DNA of 64,000 nt from Streptacidiphilus sp. 4-A2 (GTDB taxonomy: Bacteria > Actinomycetota > Actinomycetes > Streptomycetales > Streptomycetaceae): positions 7,799,845 to 7,863,844 of the forward strand of contig JAAFYY010000001.1 in NCBI GenBank assembly GCA_014284505.1, given 5' to 3'. The notes under the pieces were generated by a model, which searched no databases, was not told where the DNA came from, and was given only the letters and a program-made list of their open reading frames with translations. Shown piece by piece: positions 56,081 through 64,000 of the stretch. The first letter of the stretch is position 1, and each line of letters starts with the position of its first letter. Position numbers and translations under genes: made by a program.

Positions 56081-59000
56081 TCAATCGGGTGGTGTGGTGT
56101 CACTGCGTTTGCCACCCGCACGAGTGGATCCCGCACCGACGCCCGCCGGGGCGCTGCCCCGGCCGCCGCCCGGTCGACTGCCCCCGTTGTTCTTGCCCGC
56201 GGTGCCGCCTGACGGAGCCTCGAAGGACTCCAGTGCTTGCAGCACGTCCTGCACCCGGGCGATCTCGGTATTGATGTCCTTGCGGCGGCTGACGAGTTCG
56301 TCGAGGTCACGACGTCCCTCCTCGGTGATCCGCTGAGCCTCGTTCAGGGCCTCGTCGGTGAGCTGCTCGGCCTCCTCGCGGGCCCGGGCCAGCTCCGCCT
56401 CGGCGGCCTGGACCGCCTCCTTGCGGATCCGCTCCGCCGCTTCGGCGGACGCCGCACGCAGCTGCTCCGCCTCGTCCTTCGCGGTCTTCAACTGCTCGGC
56501 CGCCTCGGCCCGCAGGGCCGCCCCCTTGGCGGTGTCGTCGGCGAGCTTCTGCTCCGCCTCCTTGAGCAGCCCTTCCGCCTTCCGCACGGCGGCGATCCGG
56601 ACCCGGCCCGCCTCCGTGGAAGCATCCGACTGCGTCTGCGCAGCCTCACGTTCGGCCGTGGCGACCAGCCCGCCGGCCTTCTCCTCGGCGTCGGCGACCA
56701 GTTGGGCCGCCCGCTCCTGGGCCTCGCCCAGGGCCAGCGCGGCCTCCCGCTTCACGTCCTCGACCTGCTCGGTCGCGGCCGACACCAGCTTGTCGACCCG
56801 CTCGCCGGCCGACTTCATCGCCTCGGCGGACTCCTTGCGGGCCCGCTCGTGCAGCGCCGTGGTCTCCGCGTCGGTGCGCTCGCGCAGCTCCTCGGCCCGC
56901 TCGCGGATCGCGGTGGAGTCCCGGCGGGCCTCCACCAGCATCACATCGGCGTCCTTGCGGGCCGCCTCGACCAGCGCCGCGCCCTCCGCCGCGCCCTCGG
57001 TGACCAGGCGCTCGGCCTCCTTGCGGGCGGCCGACACCATGGCGTCCGCCTGCTCCTCGGCGGCGGCGGTGGTCGCCAGCGCCGCGGTCTCGGCCTCGGT
57101 GGTGATCTGCTCGGCCGTCTCGGCCGCGGCGATCCGCACCGCACCGGCCTCCTTGCGCAGCCGCGCGGCCTCGGTCTCGGCCTCGGCCCGCAGCGTCTCG
57201 GCGGCGGCGGTGGCCTCGGCGCCGATCCGCTGGGCGTCCTCGTCCGCGGCCACCCGCACCGCCTGGGCCTGCGCCCGCAGTTGCGCGGTCTCGGCCTCGG
57301 TCTCGGCCAGCAGCGCGGCGGCCGCGGCCGAGGTCTCCGCCCGCAGCCGGGCGGCGGCCTGCTCGGACTCCACCCGCAGCGCCTCGGCGCCGGCCGCGGC
57401 CTCCGCGGCGACCCGCTGGGCCTCCTCGTTCGCGGCGGCCAGGGTCGCCCGCGCCTGCGCGGTCAGCGTCTCGGCGGCCTGCTGGGTCTCGCTCCGCAGC
57501 GCCTCCGCGGCCTGCGCGGACTCCATCCGCAGCGCCTCGGCCCACTGCTCGGTCTCGGACCGCAGCGCCTCGGCCGCGCCCATCGCCCCGGCCCGCACCG
57601 ACGCCGCCTCGGCCTCCGCCTCGGACAGGGTGCGCTCGGCCTCGGCCCGCAGCCGGGCCGCCTCGGTGGTGGCCAGGTCGCGGACCTGCCCGGCCTCGGT
57701 GGCGACGCTGTCGCGGACCTGGGTCGCGTGCTCCTCGGCCTTGCCGCGGATCTGCGCCGCGTCCCGCTCGGCCTCGGCCCGCAGCTGGGTGGTCTGCGCC
57801 TCGGCGGCCTCGTACATCCCGGCGACGGACTGGCGGACCTCCGCCGCCTCGTCCTCGGCGGCCGCGATCGCGCCGGTCGCCGACGACTCGGCCTCGGCCC
57901 GCACCCGGGCGGCCTCGGTGGTCGCCAGATCGCGGACCTGGACCGCCTCCCGCTCGGCGTCCTGGGCGATCCGGCGGGCCTCGGCCTGCGCGGTGACCAG
58001 TTCCTCGGCGGCGTCCCCGCGCAGCCGCTGCGCCTCGGCCAGCTCGGCCTCCGCCGCCGCCTCGTCCAGCAGCCGCTGCTGCTCCAGCTCGGCCAGCCGC
58101 TCGGCCGCCGCGGCCTCGCTCTCGGCGTGCACCCGGGCGGCCCCGGCCTCGGCCTCCGCGCGCAGCCGGGTGGCTTCTTCCTGGGCTGCGCCGAGGAGTT
58201 GGGCGCGTTCCTGTTCGGCCTGGGTGCGCTGGTGTTCGAGTTCGGTGAGGCGTTCGGTGGCCTGGGCCTCGGTTTCGGCGCGCAGGCGGCTGGTCTCGGT
58301 CTCGGTCTCGGTGCGCAGTGCGGTGGCCCAGGCCTCGGCCTCGGCGCGGACCCGCTCCGCCTCGCCGGTGCTCTCCGCCCGCAGCCGGGTGGCTTCTTCC
58401 TGGGCTGCGCCGAGGAGTTGGGCGCGTTCCTGTTCGGCCTGGGTGCGCTGGTGTTCGAGTTCGGTGAGGCGTTCGGTGGCCTGGGCCTCGGTTTCGGCGC
58501 GCAGGCGGCTGGTCTCGGTCTCGGTCTCGGTGCGCAGTGCGGTGGCCCAGGCCTCGGCCTCGGCGCGGACCCGCTCCGCCTCGCCGGTGCTCTCCGCCCG
58601 CAGCTGCTCCAGCTCGTCCGCGGTCTGTGCGCGCAGCCCGGCGGTCTCCGCCGCCGCCTGCTCCCGCAGCCCGGCCGCCCAGGCCTCGGCCTCCGCCCGG
58701 GCCCGGCCGGCCGCGGCCTCGTCGGCCTCGGCCCCCGCCCGGAGCTGCTCCAACTCCTCGGCGGCCGTGGCGTATGCCTGCCGGGACTCCTGCTCCAGCC
58801 GCTCGGCCTCGGCCGCGGCCCTGGCGCGCTCCTCGCGGGCCGCCTCCTGGAGCTGCGCGGCGGTCGCCGACGCCTCCTCCACCCGGGTCGCCGCCAGCTG
58901 CTCGGCGGCCCGCAGTACCTCGTCGCGCTCCTGCGCGGCCCGGCTCCGCAGCTCGGCGCTCTCGCTCTCGGCCAGGGCCCGAAGTTCGGCCGCGGCCTGC

Positions 59001-60817
59001 TCGGCCGCCTGCCCGGTGGACCGCTCGACCTCGGCGATCCGCTCGCGGTGCTCGCGGTCGGCCTCCTCCTGGGCCTGCCGGGCCGCGGTGACCTCGGTCT
59101 CGGCCTCGCCGCGCAGCCGCTCGGCCTCGGCGCGGGCCCGTGCCAGCACCGCCTCCGCCCGGCTCTGCACCTCGGCGGCCTGCTCGTTGGCGCGTTCCCG
59201 CAGCTTCGCCAGCTCCACCGCGGCCCCGCCGCGCAGCTCGTCCGCGTCGGCCTTGGCCCGGACCAGCAGCTCCTCGGCGGTGCGGGCGGCTTCCTCGATC
59301 TGCGTTATGGCCTGGCGGCGCGCGTCCGCGCGGACCCGCTCCGCGTCGGTGGCGGCCTCGGAGCGGTGCTCCTCGGCCTCGGCCCGCATCCGGGCCGCCT
59401 CGTCCTGGTGCGCCTGGATCTCGTCCAGCGCGCTGCCCTGGGCCCGCTCCGCCGCCGCACGGCTCTCCGCGCGCAGCCGCTCGACCTCGGCCCGGGCCTC
59501 GGCCCTGACCCGCTCCGCCTCCTCGGCGGCGGCGGAACGCAGCTGGCCGGCCTCCTCGGTGGCCCGGCCGATGACGTCCTCCGCCGTGCGGGCGGCCTTG
59601 GCCAGGTGCACGGTGGCATTGGCCGCGCCCTCGGTACGGCCCTCCTCCACCGCCTCCGCGCGCAGCTGCTCGGCCTGGCCCTCGGCGTCCTCCAGCGCTT
59701 GCTGGGCCTCGGCCCGCAGCTGCTCGGCGGCGTTCCTGAGCTGGTCGGCCTCCTTGGTCGCGGCCGCGACCATCCGGGCGACCTCGGCCTTGGCGGTGGC
59801 CGCGCGCTGCTGGCCGGCGTTCTCCGCGTCGATGACCCGCTTGTCGGCCGCGGCCTCGGCGTCCGCCCGCAGCTCCTCGGCGGCCTGCTCGGCGGTGGCC
59901 CGCAGCTCCTGCGCCTCGCGGCGGTAGCGCTCGGCCTCGGCGACCAGTTCGGCGCGCTCGCGCTCGGCGGTGGCCTTGGCCTCCGCCTTGGCCTCCTCGG
60001 CCGCGCGGCGCAGCTGTTCGATCTCGGCGTGGGCCTGCTGGAGCTGTTCGCCGGCCTCGCTGTGGGCGGAGATCTTCACCCGTTCGGCGCCCTCGGCGGC
60101 GGCCTGGGCCTGGGCGGCGGCGGCCGTCAGCAGCCGCTCGGCCTCAGCCCTGGCCCGCTGGAGTACCTGGTCGGCCTCGGCGCGGGTGGACTCCACATCG
60201 GCCGCGACCTGGGAGGTCGCCTGCTCGGAGACGGCCATGGCCTCGGCCCGGGCGACCGCGAGCAGCCGCTCGGCCTCGGCCCGGGATTCGTCCAGGACCC
60301 GGCGGGCCTGCTCCTCGGTGCCGACCCTGGCCTGTTCGGCCCAGGAGACGTTCTCGTTGACGTGCCGTTCGGCGTTGCGGCGCAGCTCGGCGAGCTCGGC
60401 CTCCAGGTGGCGGCGCCGGTTCTCGGCCTCGGCCTGCCACTCGGCCTGGAGCCGGGCGCTGCGCTCGGCGGCCTCCTGCATGACCCGCTGGGTGATGTTC
60501 TGGGCTTCCAGGCGCATCCGCTCCGCGTCCGCGCGCAGCTGCTCGGCCTGCATCTCGGCGTTGCGGAGGATCTGTTCGGCCTGGCCGGCCACGGAGTCGA
60601 AGGCGCGCGGCTGGGCAAGCGACCGCCGTGCCTCGTGCAGCTTCGCCCGGAGAACCTCGACCTGGTAGGCGAGGTCCTCGGCATGCGTGACGGCCTTCTC
60701 CCGCTCCGTTCGCAGCCGATCCATCTCGGCCTCGAACTTGGAGAGGTGATCGTCAACCTCGTAGCCGTCGTAGCCCCGCACGCCGCGGTCCCATCCGTCT
60801 CCTGGTCGGGTCGCCAC
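56081..60817 (-). CDS. scy: Scy, long coiled-coil polarity scaffold
   Basis: Scy is a polarisome scaffold that, with DivIVA and FilP, sets tip growth and branching in Streptomyces. This one has 1578 residues and no frame break. The N-terminus GYDGYEVDDHLSKFEAEMDR is DivIVA-like. From residue about 30 to 1510 it is almost pure Ala/Glu/Arg/Gln coiled coil with 11- and 51-residue periodicity. The C-terminal block DLDELVSRRKDINTEIARVQ is followed by a Gly/Lys/Arg/Pro tail. An exact 219-bp tandem duplication lies at 58161-58598. By memory the S. coelicolor protein is about 1300 residues, so this is a long form. The GTG start at 60817 has a weak ribosome binding site. Confidence 0.9.
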   Translation of the reverse strand: MATRPGDGWDRGVRGYDGYEVDDHLSKFEAEMDRLRTEREKAVTHAEDLAYQVEVLRAKLHEARRSLAQPRAFDSVAGQAEQILRNAEMQAEQLRADAERMRLEAQNITQRVMQEAAERSARLQAEWQAEAENRRRHLEAELAELRRNAERHVNENVSWAEQARVGTEEQARRVLDESRAEAERLLAVARAEAMAVSEQATSQVAADVESTRAEADQVLQRARAEAERLLTAAAAQAQAAAEGAERVKISAHSEAGEQLQQAHAEIEQLRRAAEEAKAEAKATAERERAELVAEAERYRREAQELRATAEQAAEELRADAEAAADKRVIDAENAGQQRAATAKAEVARMVAAATKEADQLRNAAEQLRAEAQQALEDAEGQAEQLRAEAVEEGRTEGAANATVHLAKAARTAEDVIGRATEEAGQLRSAAAEEAERVRAEARAEVERLRAESRAAAERAQGSALDEIQAHQDEAARMRAEAEEHRSEAATDAERVRADARRQAITQIEEAARTAEELLVRAKADADELRGGAAVELAKLRERANEQAAEVQSRAEAVLARARAEAERLRGEAETEVTAARQAQEEADREHRERIAEVERSTGQAAEQAAAELRALAESESAELRSRAAQERDEVLRAAEQLAATRVEEASATAAQLQEAAREERARAAAEAERLEQESRQAYATAAEELEQLRAGAEADEAAAGRARAEAEAWAAGLREQAAAETAGLRAQTADELEQLRAESTGEAERVRAEAEAWATALRTETETETSRLRAETEAQATERLTELEHQRTQAEQERAQLLGAAQEEATRLRAESTGEAERVRAEAEAWATALRTETETETSRLRAETEAQATERLTELEHQRTQAEQERAQLLGAAQEEATRLRAEAEAGAARVHAESEAAAAERLAELEQQRLLDEAAAEAELAEAQRLRGDAAEELVTAQAEARRIAQDAEREAVQVRDLATTEAARVRAEAESSATGAIAAAEDEAAEVRQSVAGMYEAAEAQTTQLRAEAERDAAQIRGKAEEHATQVRDSVATEAGQVRDLATTEAARLRAEAERTLSEAEAEAASVRAGAMGAAEALRSETEQWAEALRMESAQAAEALRSETQQAAETLTAQARATLAAANEEAQRVAAEAAAGAEALRVESEQAAARLRAETSAAAAALLAETEAETAQLRAQAQAVRVAADEDAQRIGAEATAAAETLRAEAETEAARLRKEAGAVRIAAAETAEQITTEAETAALATTAAAEEQADAMVSAARKEAERLVTEGAAEGAALVEAARKDADVMLVEARRDSTAIRERAEELRERTDAETTALHERARKESAEAMKSAGERVDKLVSAATEQVEDVKREAALALGEAQERAAQLVADAEEKAGGLVATAEREAAQTQSDASTEAGRVRIAAVRKAEGLLKEAEQKLADDTAKGAALRAEAAEQLKTAKDEAEQLRAASAEAAERIRKEAVQAAEAELARAREEAEQLTDEALNEAQRITEEGRRDLDELVSRRKDINTEIARVQDVLQALESFEAPSGGTAGKNNGGSRPGGGRGSAPAGVGAGSTRAGGKRSDTTPPD
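58161..58598 (-). repeat. Exact 219-bp tandem duplication inside scy
   Basis: Bases 58161-58379 and 58380-58598 are identical at every position by eye. Each unit encodes 73 residues of coiled coil and keeps frame and heptad register. The identity at silent sites means the event is recent or kept by recombination. Confidence 0.95.
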
Positions 60818-61162
60818 TCTCGTACGGAACGGGTGACTCCCGTTCCGCCGTTCGAGTGAGCTCCATGATGAACTCGTGCTCTGCGGTCAATGGTGACAGA
60901 TCACGGCGAATCCCGACGCCGCCCCCGCCTCCCCCGGTTTACGGACGGGGAGCCCCTTGCCGCGCCCGCCTGACAAACGGCACGCTAGCGCGTCCTGCTC
61001 CGTCGGCCTGCTGCCAGGGGCAGCCGTCGACGGCCGCGGGACCGCGGCACTGGGGCATTTTCTCACGTCATGGGGCGGATGTGCAGGGGGTGTGGTTGTT
61101 GGGTCAGGTTACCGACGGGTTCGTTCGGCGACGACCCGCGGCCTGGGCGGGCGGCTCCGGGG
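60818..61162. other. Intergenic region upstream of scy
   Basis: No gene is seen in these 345 bases between scy and the epimerase gene, both on the minus strand. It should hold the scy promoter and the end of the epimerase transcript. I see no clear hairpin or promoter consensus. Confidence 0.5.
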
Positions 61163-61597
61163 CTACTCGTGCCCGCCGGGCTTGGCGGTGACCAGCTCGG
61201 TCAGCACCCCGCCGCAGTCCTTGGGATGCAGGAAGGTGATCCGCGAGCCCATCGAGCCGATCCGCGGCTGCTCGTAGAGCACCCGCACGCCCTTGCCCCG
61301 GATCTCCTCGGAGTCGCCGTCCACGTCGGCGGTGCCGAAGGCGATGTGGTGCACGCCCTCGCCGTTCTTCGCGAGCCACTTGCCGACCGCCGAGTCCTCC
61401 CGGATCGACTCCAGCAGCTGGAGGTAGGAGGCCCCGCCGTCGCCGGTGTCGTTGATCTTCAGCATCGCCTCACGGACACCCTGCTCCTCGTTGACCTCGG
61501 TGTGGAACACCTCGAAGCCGTAGGTGGCACGATAGAACTCGACCGTGCGGTCGAGATCGAAACAGGCGATGCCGATATGGTCGATCCGAGTGAGCAT
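61163..61597 (-). CDS. mce: Methylmalonyl-CoA epimerase
   Basis: A 144-residue VOC-superfamily metalloenzyme that interconverts (2S)- and (2R)-methylmalonyl-CoA. Metal ligands are seen in RIDHIGIACFD (His7), GVHHIAFG (His) and GGVLTELV (Glu). HPKDCGGVLTEL near the end is typical. GGAGG lies well placed before the ATG at 61597. It works with the adenosylcobalamin-dependent mutase, helped by MeaB (63262) and fed with cofactor by the PduO-type enzyme (38394). The thiolase is divergent. Confidence 0.94.
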   Translation of the reverse strand: MLTRIDHIGIACFDLDRTVEFYRATYGFEVFHTEVNEEQGVREAMLKINDTGDGGASYLQLLESIREDSAVGKWLAKNGEGVHHIAFGTADVDGDSEEIRGKGVRVLYEQPRIGSMGSRITFLHPKDCGGVLTELVTAKPGGHE

Positions 61598-61805
61598 TCC
61601 GAGCCTCCAAAATGGGTGTGGCACACCAGTGCACCGCAGGCCGACGCTTCGGGGGAACCTGTTCCCACCGTGCCCGTGATCACACTCATCGGCCCGTGAC
61701 GACAACGTTACGCATGGGTACATTGAGCGGAAAACCTCTCCCTGGACCGCGGTGAACGTGGCAGCGCAGCGCCCAGGACCGTCGAAGCAAAGGGGCTCGA
61801 CCACC

Positions 61806-63013
61806 ATGAGCAAGAGCGCAGACAACGCCACCACCTCCGTCATCGTCGCCGGTGCGCGCACCCCGATGGGCCGGCTGCTGGGATCCCTCAAGGGCCTCTC
61901 CGGCGTGGAGCTCGGCGGGATCGCCATCAAGGCGGCGCTGGAGCGGGCCGGGATCACCGGCGAGCAGGTCCAGTACGTGATCATGGGCCAGGTGCTCACG
62001 GCCGGGGCCGGGCAGATGCCGGCCCGCCAGGCCGCGGTCAAGGCCGGTATCCCGATGAACGTCCCGGCGCTGACGGTCAACAAGGTCTGCCTGTCCGGGC
62101 TCGACGCCATCGCGCTCGCCGACCAGCTGATCCGGGCCGGCGAGTTCGACGTGATCGTGGCCGGCGGCCAGGAGTCCATGACCAACGCCCCGCACCTGCT
62201 GCCCAAGTCCCGCGAGGGCTACAAGTACGGCGCGATCGAGATGCTCGACTCGACGGCCCACGACGGCCTGGTCGACGCCTTCGAGCACATCCCGATGGGC
62301 GAGGCCACCGACGCCCACAACACCCGGCTCGGCATCCCCGCGAGGAGCAGGACGCGGTTGCCGCCCGCTCGCACCAGCTCGCCGCCGCCGCCCAGAAGAA
62401 CGGTGTCTTCGACGCCGAGATCACCCCGGTGTCGATCCCGCAGCGCAAGGGCGAGCCGGTGGTGTTCAGCCAGGACGAGGGCATCCGGGCCGACACCACG
62501 GTGGAGATCCTGGGCCGCCTGCGCCCGGCGTTCTCCAGGGACGGCACGATCACCGCGGGCACCTCCTCGCCGATCTCCGACGGCGCCGCCGCGGTCGTGG
62601 TGATGAGCAAGGCCAAGGCCGAGGAGCTGGGCCTGGAGTGGCTGGCCGAGATCGGCGCCCACGGCAATGTCGCCGGGCCGGACAACTCGCTGCACTCCCA
62701 GCCGTCCAACGCGATCAAGCACGCGGCGGGCAAGGAGGGCATCGGCGTCGACCAGCTCGACCTCATCGAGATCAACGAGGCGTTCGCCGGCGTCGCCATC
62801 CAGTCGGTCAAGGACCTGGGCGTTCCGCTGGAGAAGGTCAACGTCAACGGCGGCGCGATCGCCCTGGGCCACCCGATCGGCATGTCCGGTGCCCGGCTGG
62901 TGCTCACCCTGGCGATGGAGCTCAAGCGCCGGGGCGGCGGCATCGGCGCGGCCGGCCTGTGCGGCGGCGGTGGCCAGGGTGACGCGCTGATCCTGCGCGT
63001 GCCCCAGCAGTAG
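61806..63013 (+). CDS. Acetyl-CoA C-acetyltransferase (thiolase, one frame break)
   Basis: A biosynthetic-type thiolase of about 402 residues that condenses two acetyl-CoA to acetoacetyl-CoA or does the reverse. The nucleophile Cys95 is in VNKVCLSGLDAI. After one missing base near 62340 (GIP to REEQDAVAARSHQ) come the catalytic NGGAIALGHPIGMSGA (His) and the second cysteine in GLCGGGGQGDA. The start is ATG 61806. It may supply substrate to the 3-hydroxybutyryl-CoA dehydrogenase (41487). It is followed by meaB after 248 bases. Confidence 0.94.
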
Positions 63014-63125
63014 CACCCGCGGCGTGGGGCGGGCGGGGGAGTGCGGACTCCCCGCCCGCGACCGGGCGCCGTCCCTTCCGGCAGCCGCGGGTTCCTCGCC
63101 GGATGTCCGCAGTCGCAGGTTTCGT

Positions 63126-63159
63126 AGTCGTAGCAGTCGTAGCAGTCGTAGTAGTCGTG
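63126..63159. repeat. 9-bp imperfect tandem repeat, AGTCGTAGC type
   Basis: Units AGTCGTAGC, AGTCGTAGC, AGTCGTAGT and AGTCGTGTG follow each other in the thiolase-meaB gap. The composition is clearly less GC-rich than the flanks. No function is evident. Confidence 0.85.
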
Positions 63160-63261
63160 TGTTCGTAGCTGTGCCTGTTCGCAGGTCCCTGCCCGGCCCT
63201 GCCCCGGATCCCTGGAGATCCCCGGCCCCGGGTCGCCGAATCCCCCGGGAGAGTCGCGCTG

Positions 63262-64000
63262 ATGACGGACGTCGCCACACTGGTCGAGCAGGCGAGGGCC
63301 GGGCGGCCGCGTGCCGTGGCCCGGCTGATCTCGCTGGTCGAGGGGGCCTCACCGCAGCTGCGGGAGGTGATGGCGGCGCTCGCCCCGCTGTCCGGCAACG
63401 CCTATGTGGTCGGCCTGACCGGCTCGCCGGGCGTCGGCAAGTCCACCTCCACCTCGGCCCTGGTCAGCGCGTACCGCAAGCTCGGCCGCCGGGTCGGGGT
63501 GCTCGCGGTCGACCCCTCCTCGCCGTTCTCCGGCGGCGCGCTGCTCGGTGACCGGGTGCGGATGCAGGACCACGCCACCGACCCGGAGGTGTTCATCCGG
63601 TCGATGGCCACCCGGGGCATCTGGGCGGGCTGGCGTGGTCCGCGCCGCAGGCGATCCGGGTGCTGGACGCGGCCGGGTGCGAGGTGGTGCTGGTGGAGAC
63701 GGTCGGCGTGGGCCAGTCCGAGGTGGAGATCGCGGCCCAGGCCGACACCACGGTGGTGCTGCTGGCGCCGGGCATGGGCGACGGCATCCAGGCCGCCAAG
63801 GCCGGGATCCTGGAGATCGGCGACGTCTATGTGGTCAACAAGGCCGACCGGGACGGCGCGGACGCCACCGCGCGTGAGCTCAACCACATGCTGGGGCTGG
63901 GCGAGGCGCGGGCGGCGGGGGACTGGCGCCCGCCGATCGTGAAGACCGTGGCCGCGCGCGGCGAGGGCGTGGACCAGGTGGTCGAGGCGCTGGAGAAGCA
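63262..64000 (+). CDS. meaB: MeaB, methylmalonyl-CoA mutase-associated GTPase (3' end missing, one frame break)
   Basis: A G3E-family GTPase that guards and reloads adenosylcobalamin in methylmalonyl-CoA mutase. The ATG at 63262 follows GGGAGA. G1 is VGLTGSPGVGKSTS, with LAVDPSSPFSGGALLGDRVR next. One base is missing near 63632, after which LAWSAPQAIRVLDAAGCEVV, the ETVGVGQSE switch and VYVVNKADRDGADA (NKxD) follow in the next frame to the window end. The C-terminal part is cut off by the window. Family assignment is firm. Confidence 0.94.

Noticed and set aside
56237..60859. A very long open frame (1540 codons) on the plus strand opposite scy
   Set aside because: It is the mirror of a GC-rich coiled-coil gene. 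Its translation is low-complexity Leu/Gly/Arg, with no domain; scy is clearly the coding strand.

Overview
The window is chromosomal DNA of a high-GC actinomycete, almost certainly family Streptomycetaceae (Streptomyces, Kitasatospora or Streptacidiphilus; I cannot choose). Evidence: third codon positions are nearly all G or C, many genes start with GTG, and the gene order is that of a Streptomyces chromosome core: argS-lysA-hom-thrC-thrB-rho-LCP-rpmE-prfA-prmC-tsaC-phosphatase-SHMT-like-WecA-like-atpIBEFHAGDC, then nucS and the filP-scy cytoskeleton pair. I see no insertion sequence, prophage or CRISPR array.

Layout. 1-9 kb: metabolic and membrane genes (DUF1684, fumarylacetoacetate hydrolase family, TetR, an AurF-like diiron oxygenase, a rhomboid-like protein, a DUF885 peptidase-like protein) and an Nramp-related transporter preceded by an M-box magnesium riboswitch. 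9.4-11 kb: a STAS protein, tRNA-Arg(CCG) and a single-domain response regulator. 11-18 kb: argS and the aspartate-family amino acid genes lysA, hom, thrC, thrB. 18-29.4 kb: transcription and translation termination (rho, prfA, prmC), rpmE, tsaC and cell-envelope genes. 29.4-37.6 kb: a complete F1Fo ATP synthase cluster. 37.7-42.3 kb: DUF2550, PduO-type adenosyltransferase, a Uma2 protein, a fosfomycin-insensitive-type MurA and a 3-hydroxyacyl-CoA dehydrogenase. 42.6-46.5 kb: a STAS protein, a membrane-anchored STAND (NB-ARC-type) NTPase and a second Uma2 protein. 46.5-54.9 kb: the mismatch endonuclease NucS, a small conserved gene, an LLM oxidoreductase, two ABC-2 exporters and an alpha/beta hydrolase. 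55-61 kb: coiled-coil cytoskeletal genes filP and scy. 61-64 kb: methylmalonyl-CoA epimerase, thiolase and the start of meaB.

Many conserved genes, and the tRNA, are interrupted by single-base (sometimes two-base) losses, mostly in runs of G or C. I count about 40, and every one can be explained as a deletion. Essential genes (rho, prfA, atpH, hom) are among them, so I read these as uncorrected sequencing or assembly errors, not biological decay, and annotate those genes as single CDSs with the break points noted.

The most interesting items are: (i) the M-box riboswitch feeding an Nramp-related transporter whose metal site has lost the Mn/Fe-selective methionine, a coherent magnesium-import unit; (ii) the STAS plus membrane STAND NTPase pair; (iii) the filP/scy pair, which share terminal modules, with an exact 219-bp in-frame tandem duplication in scy; and (iv) several uncharacterised repeats and palindromes upstream of, or between, core genes.
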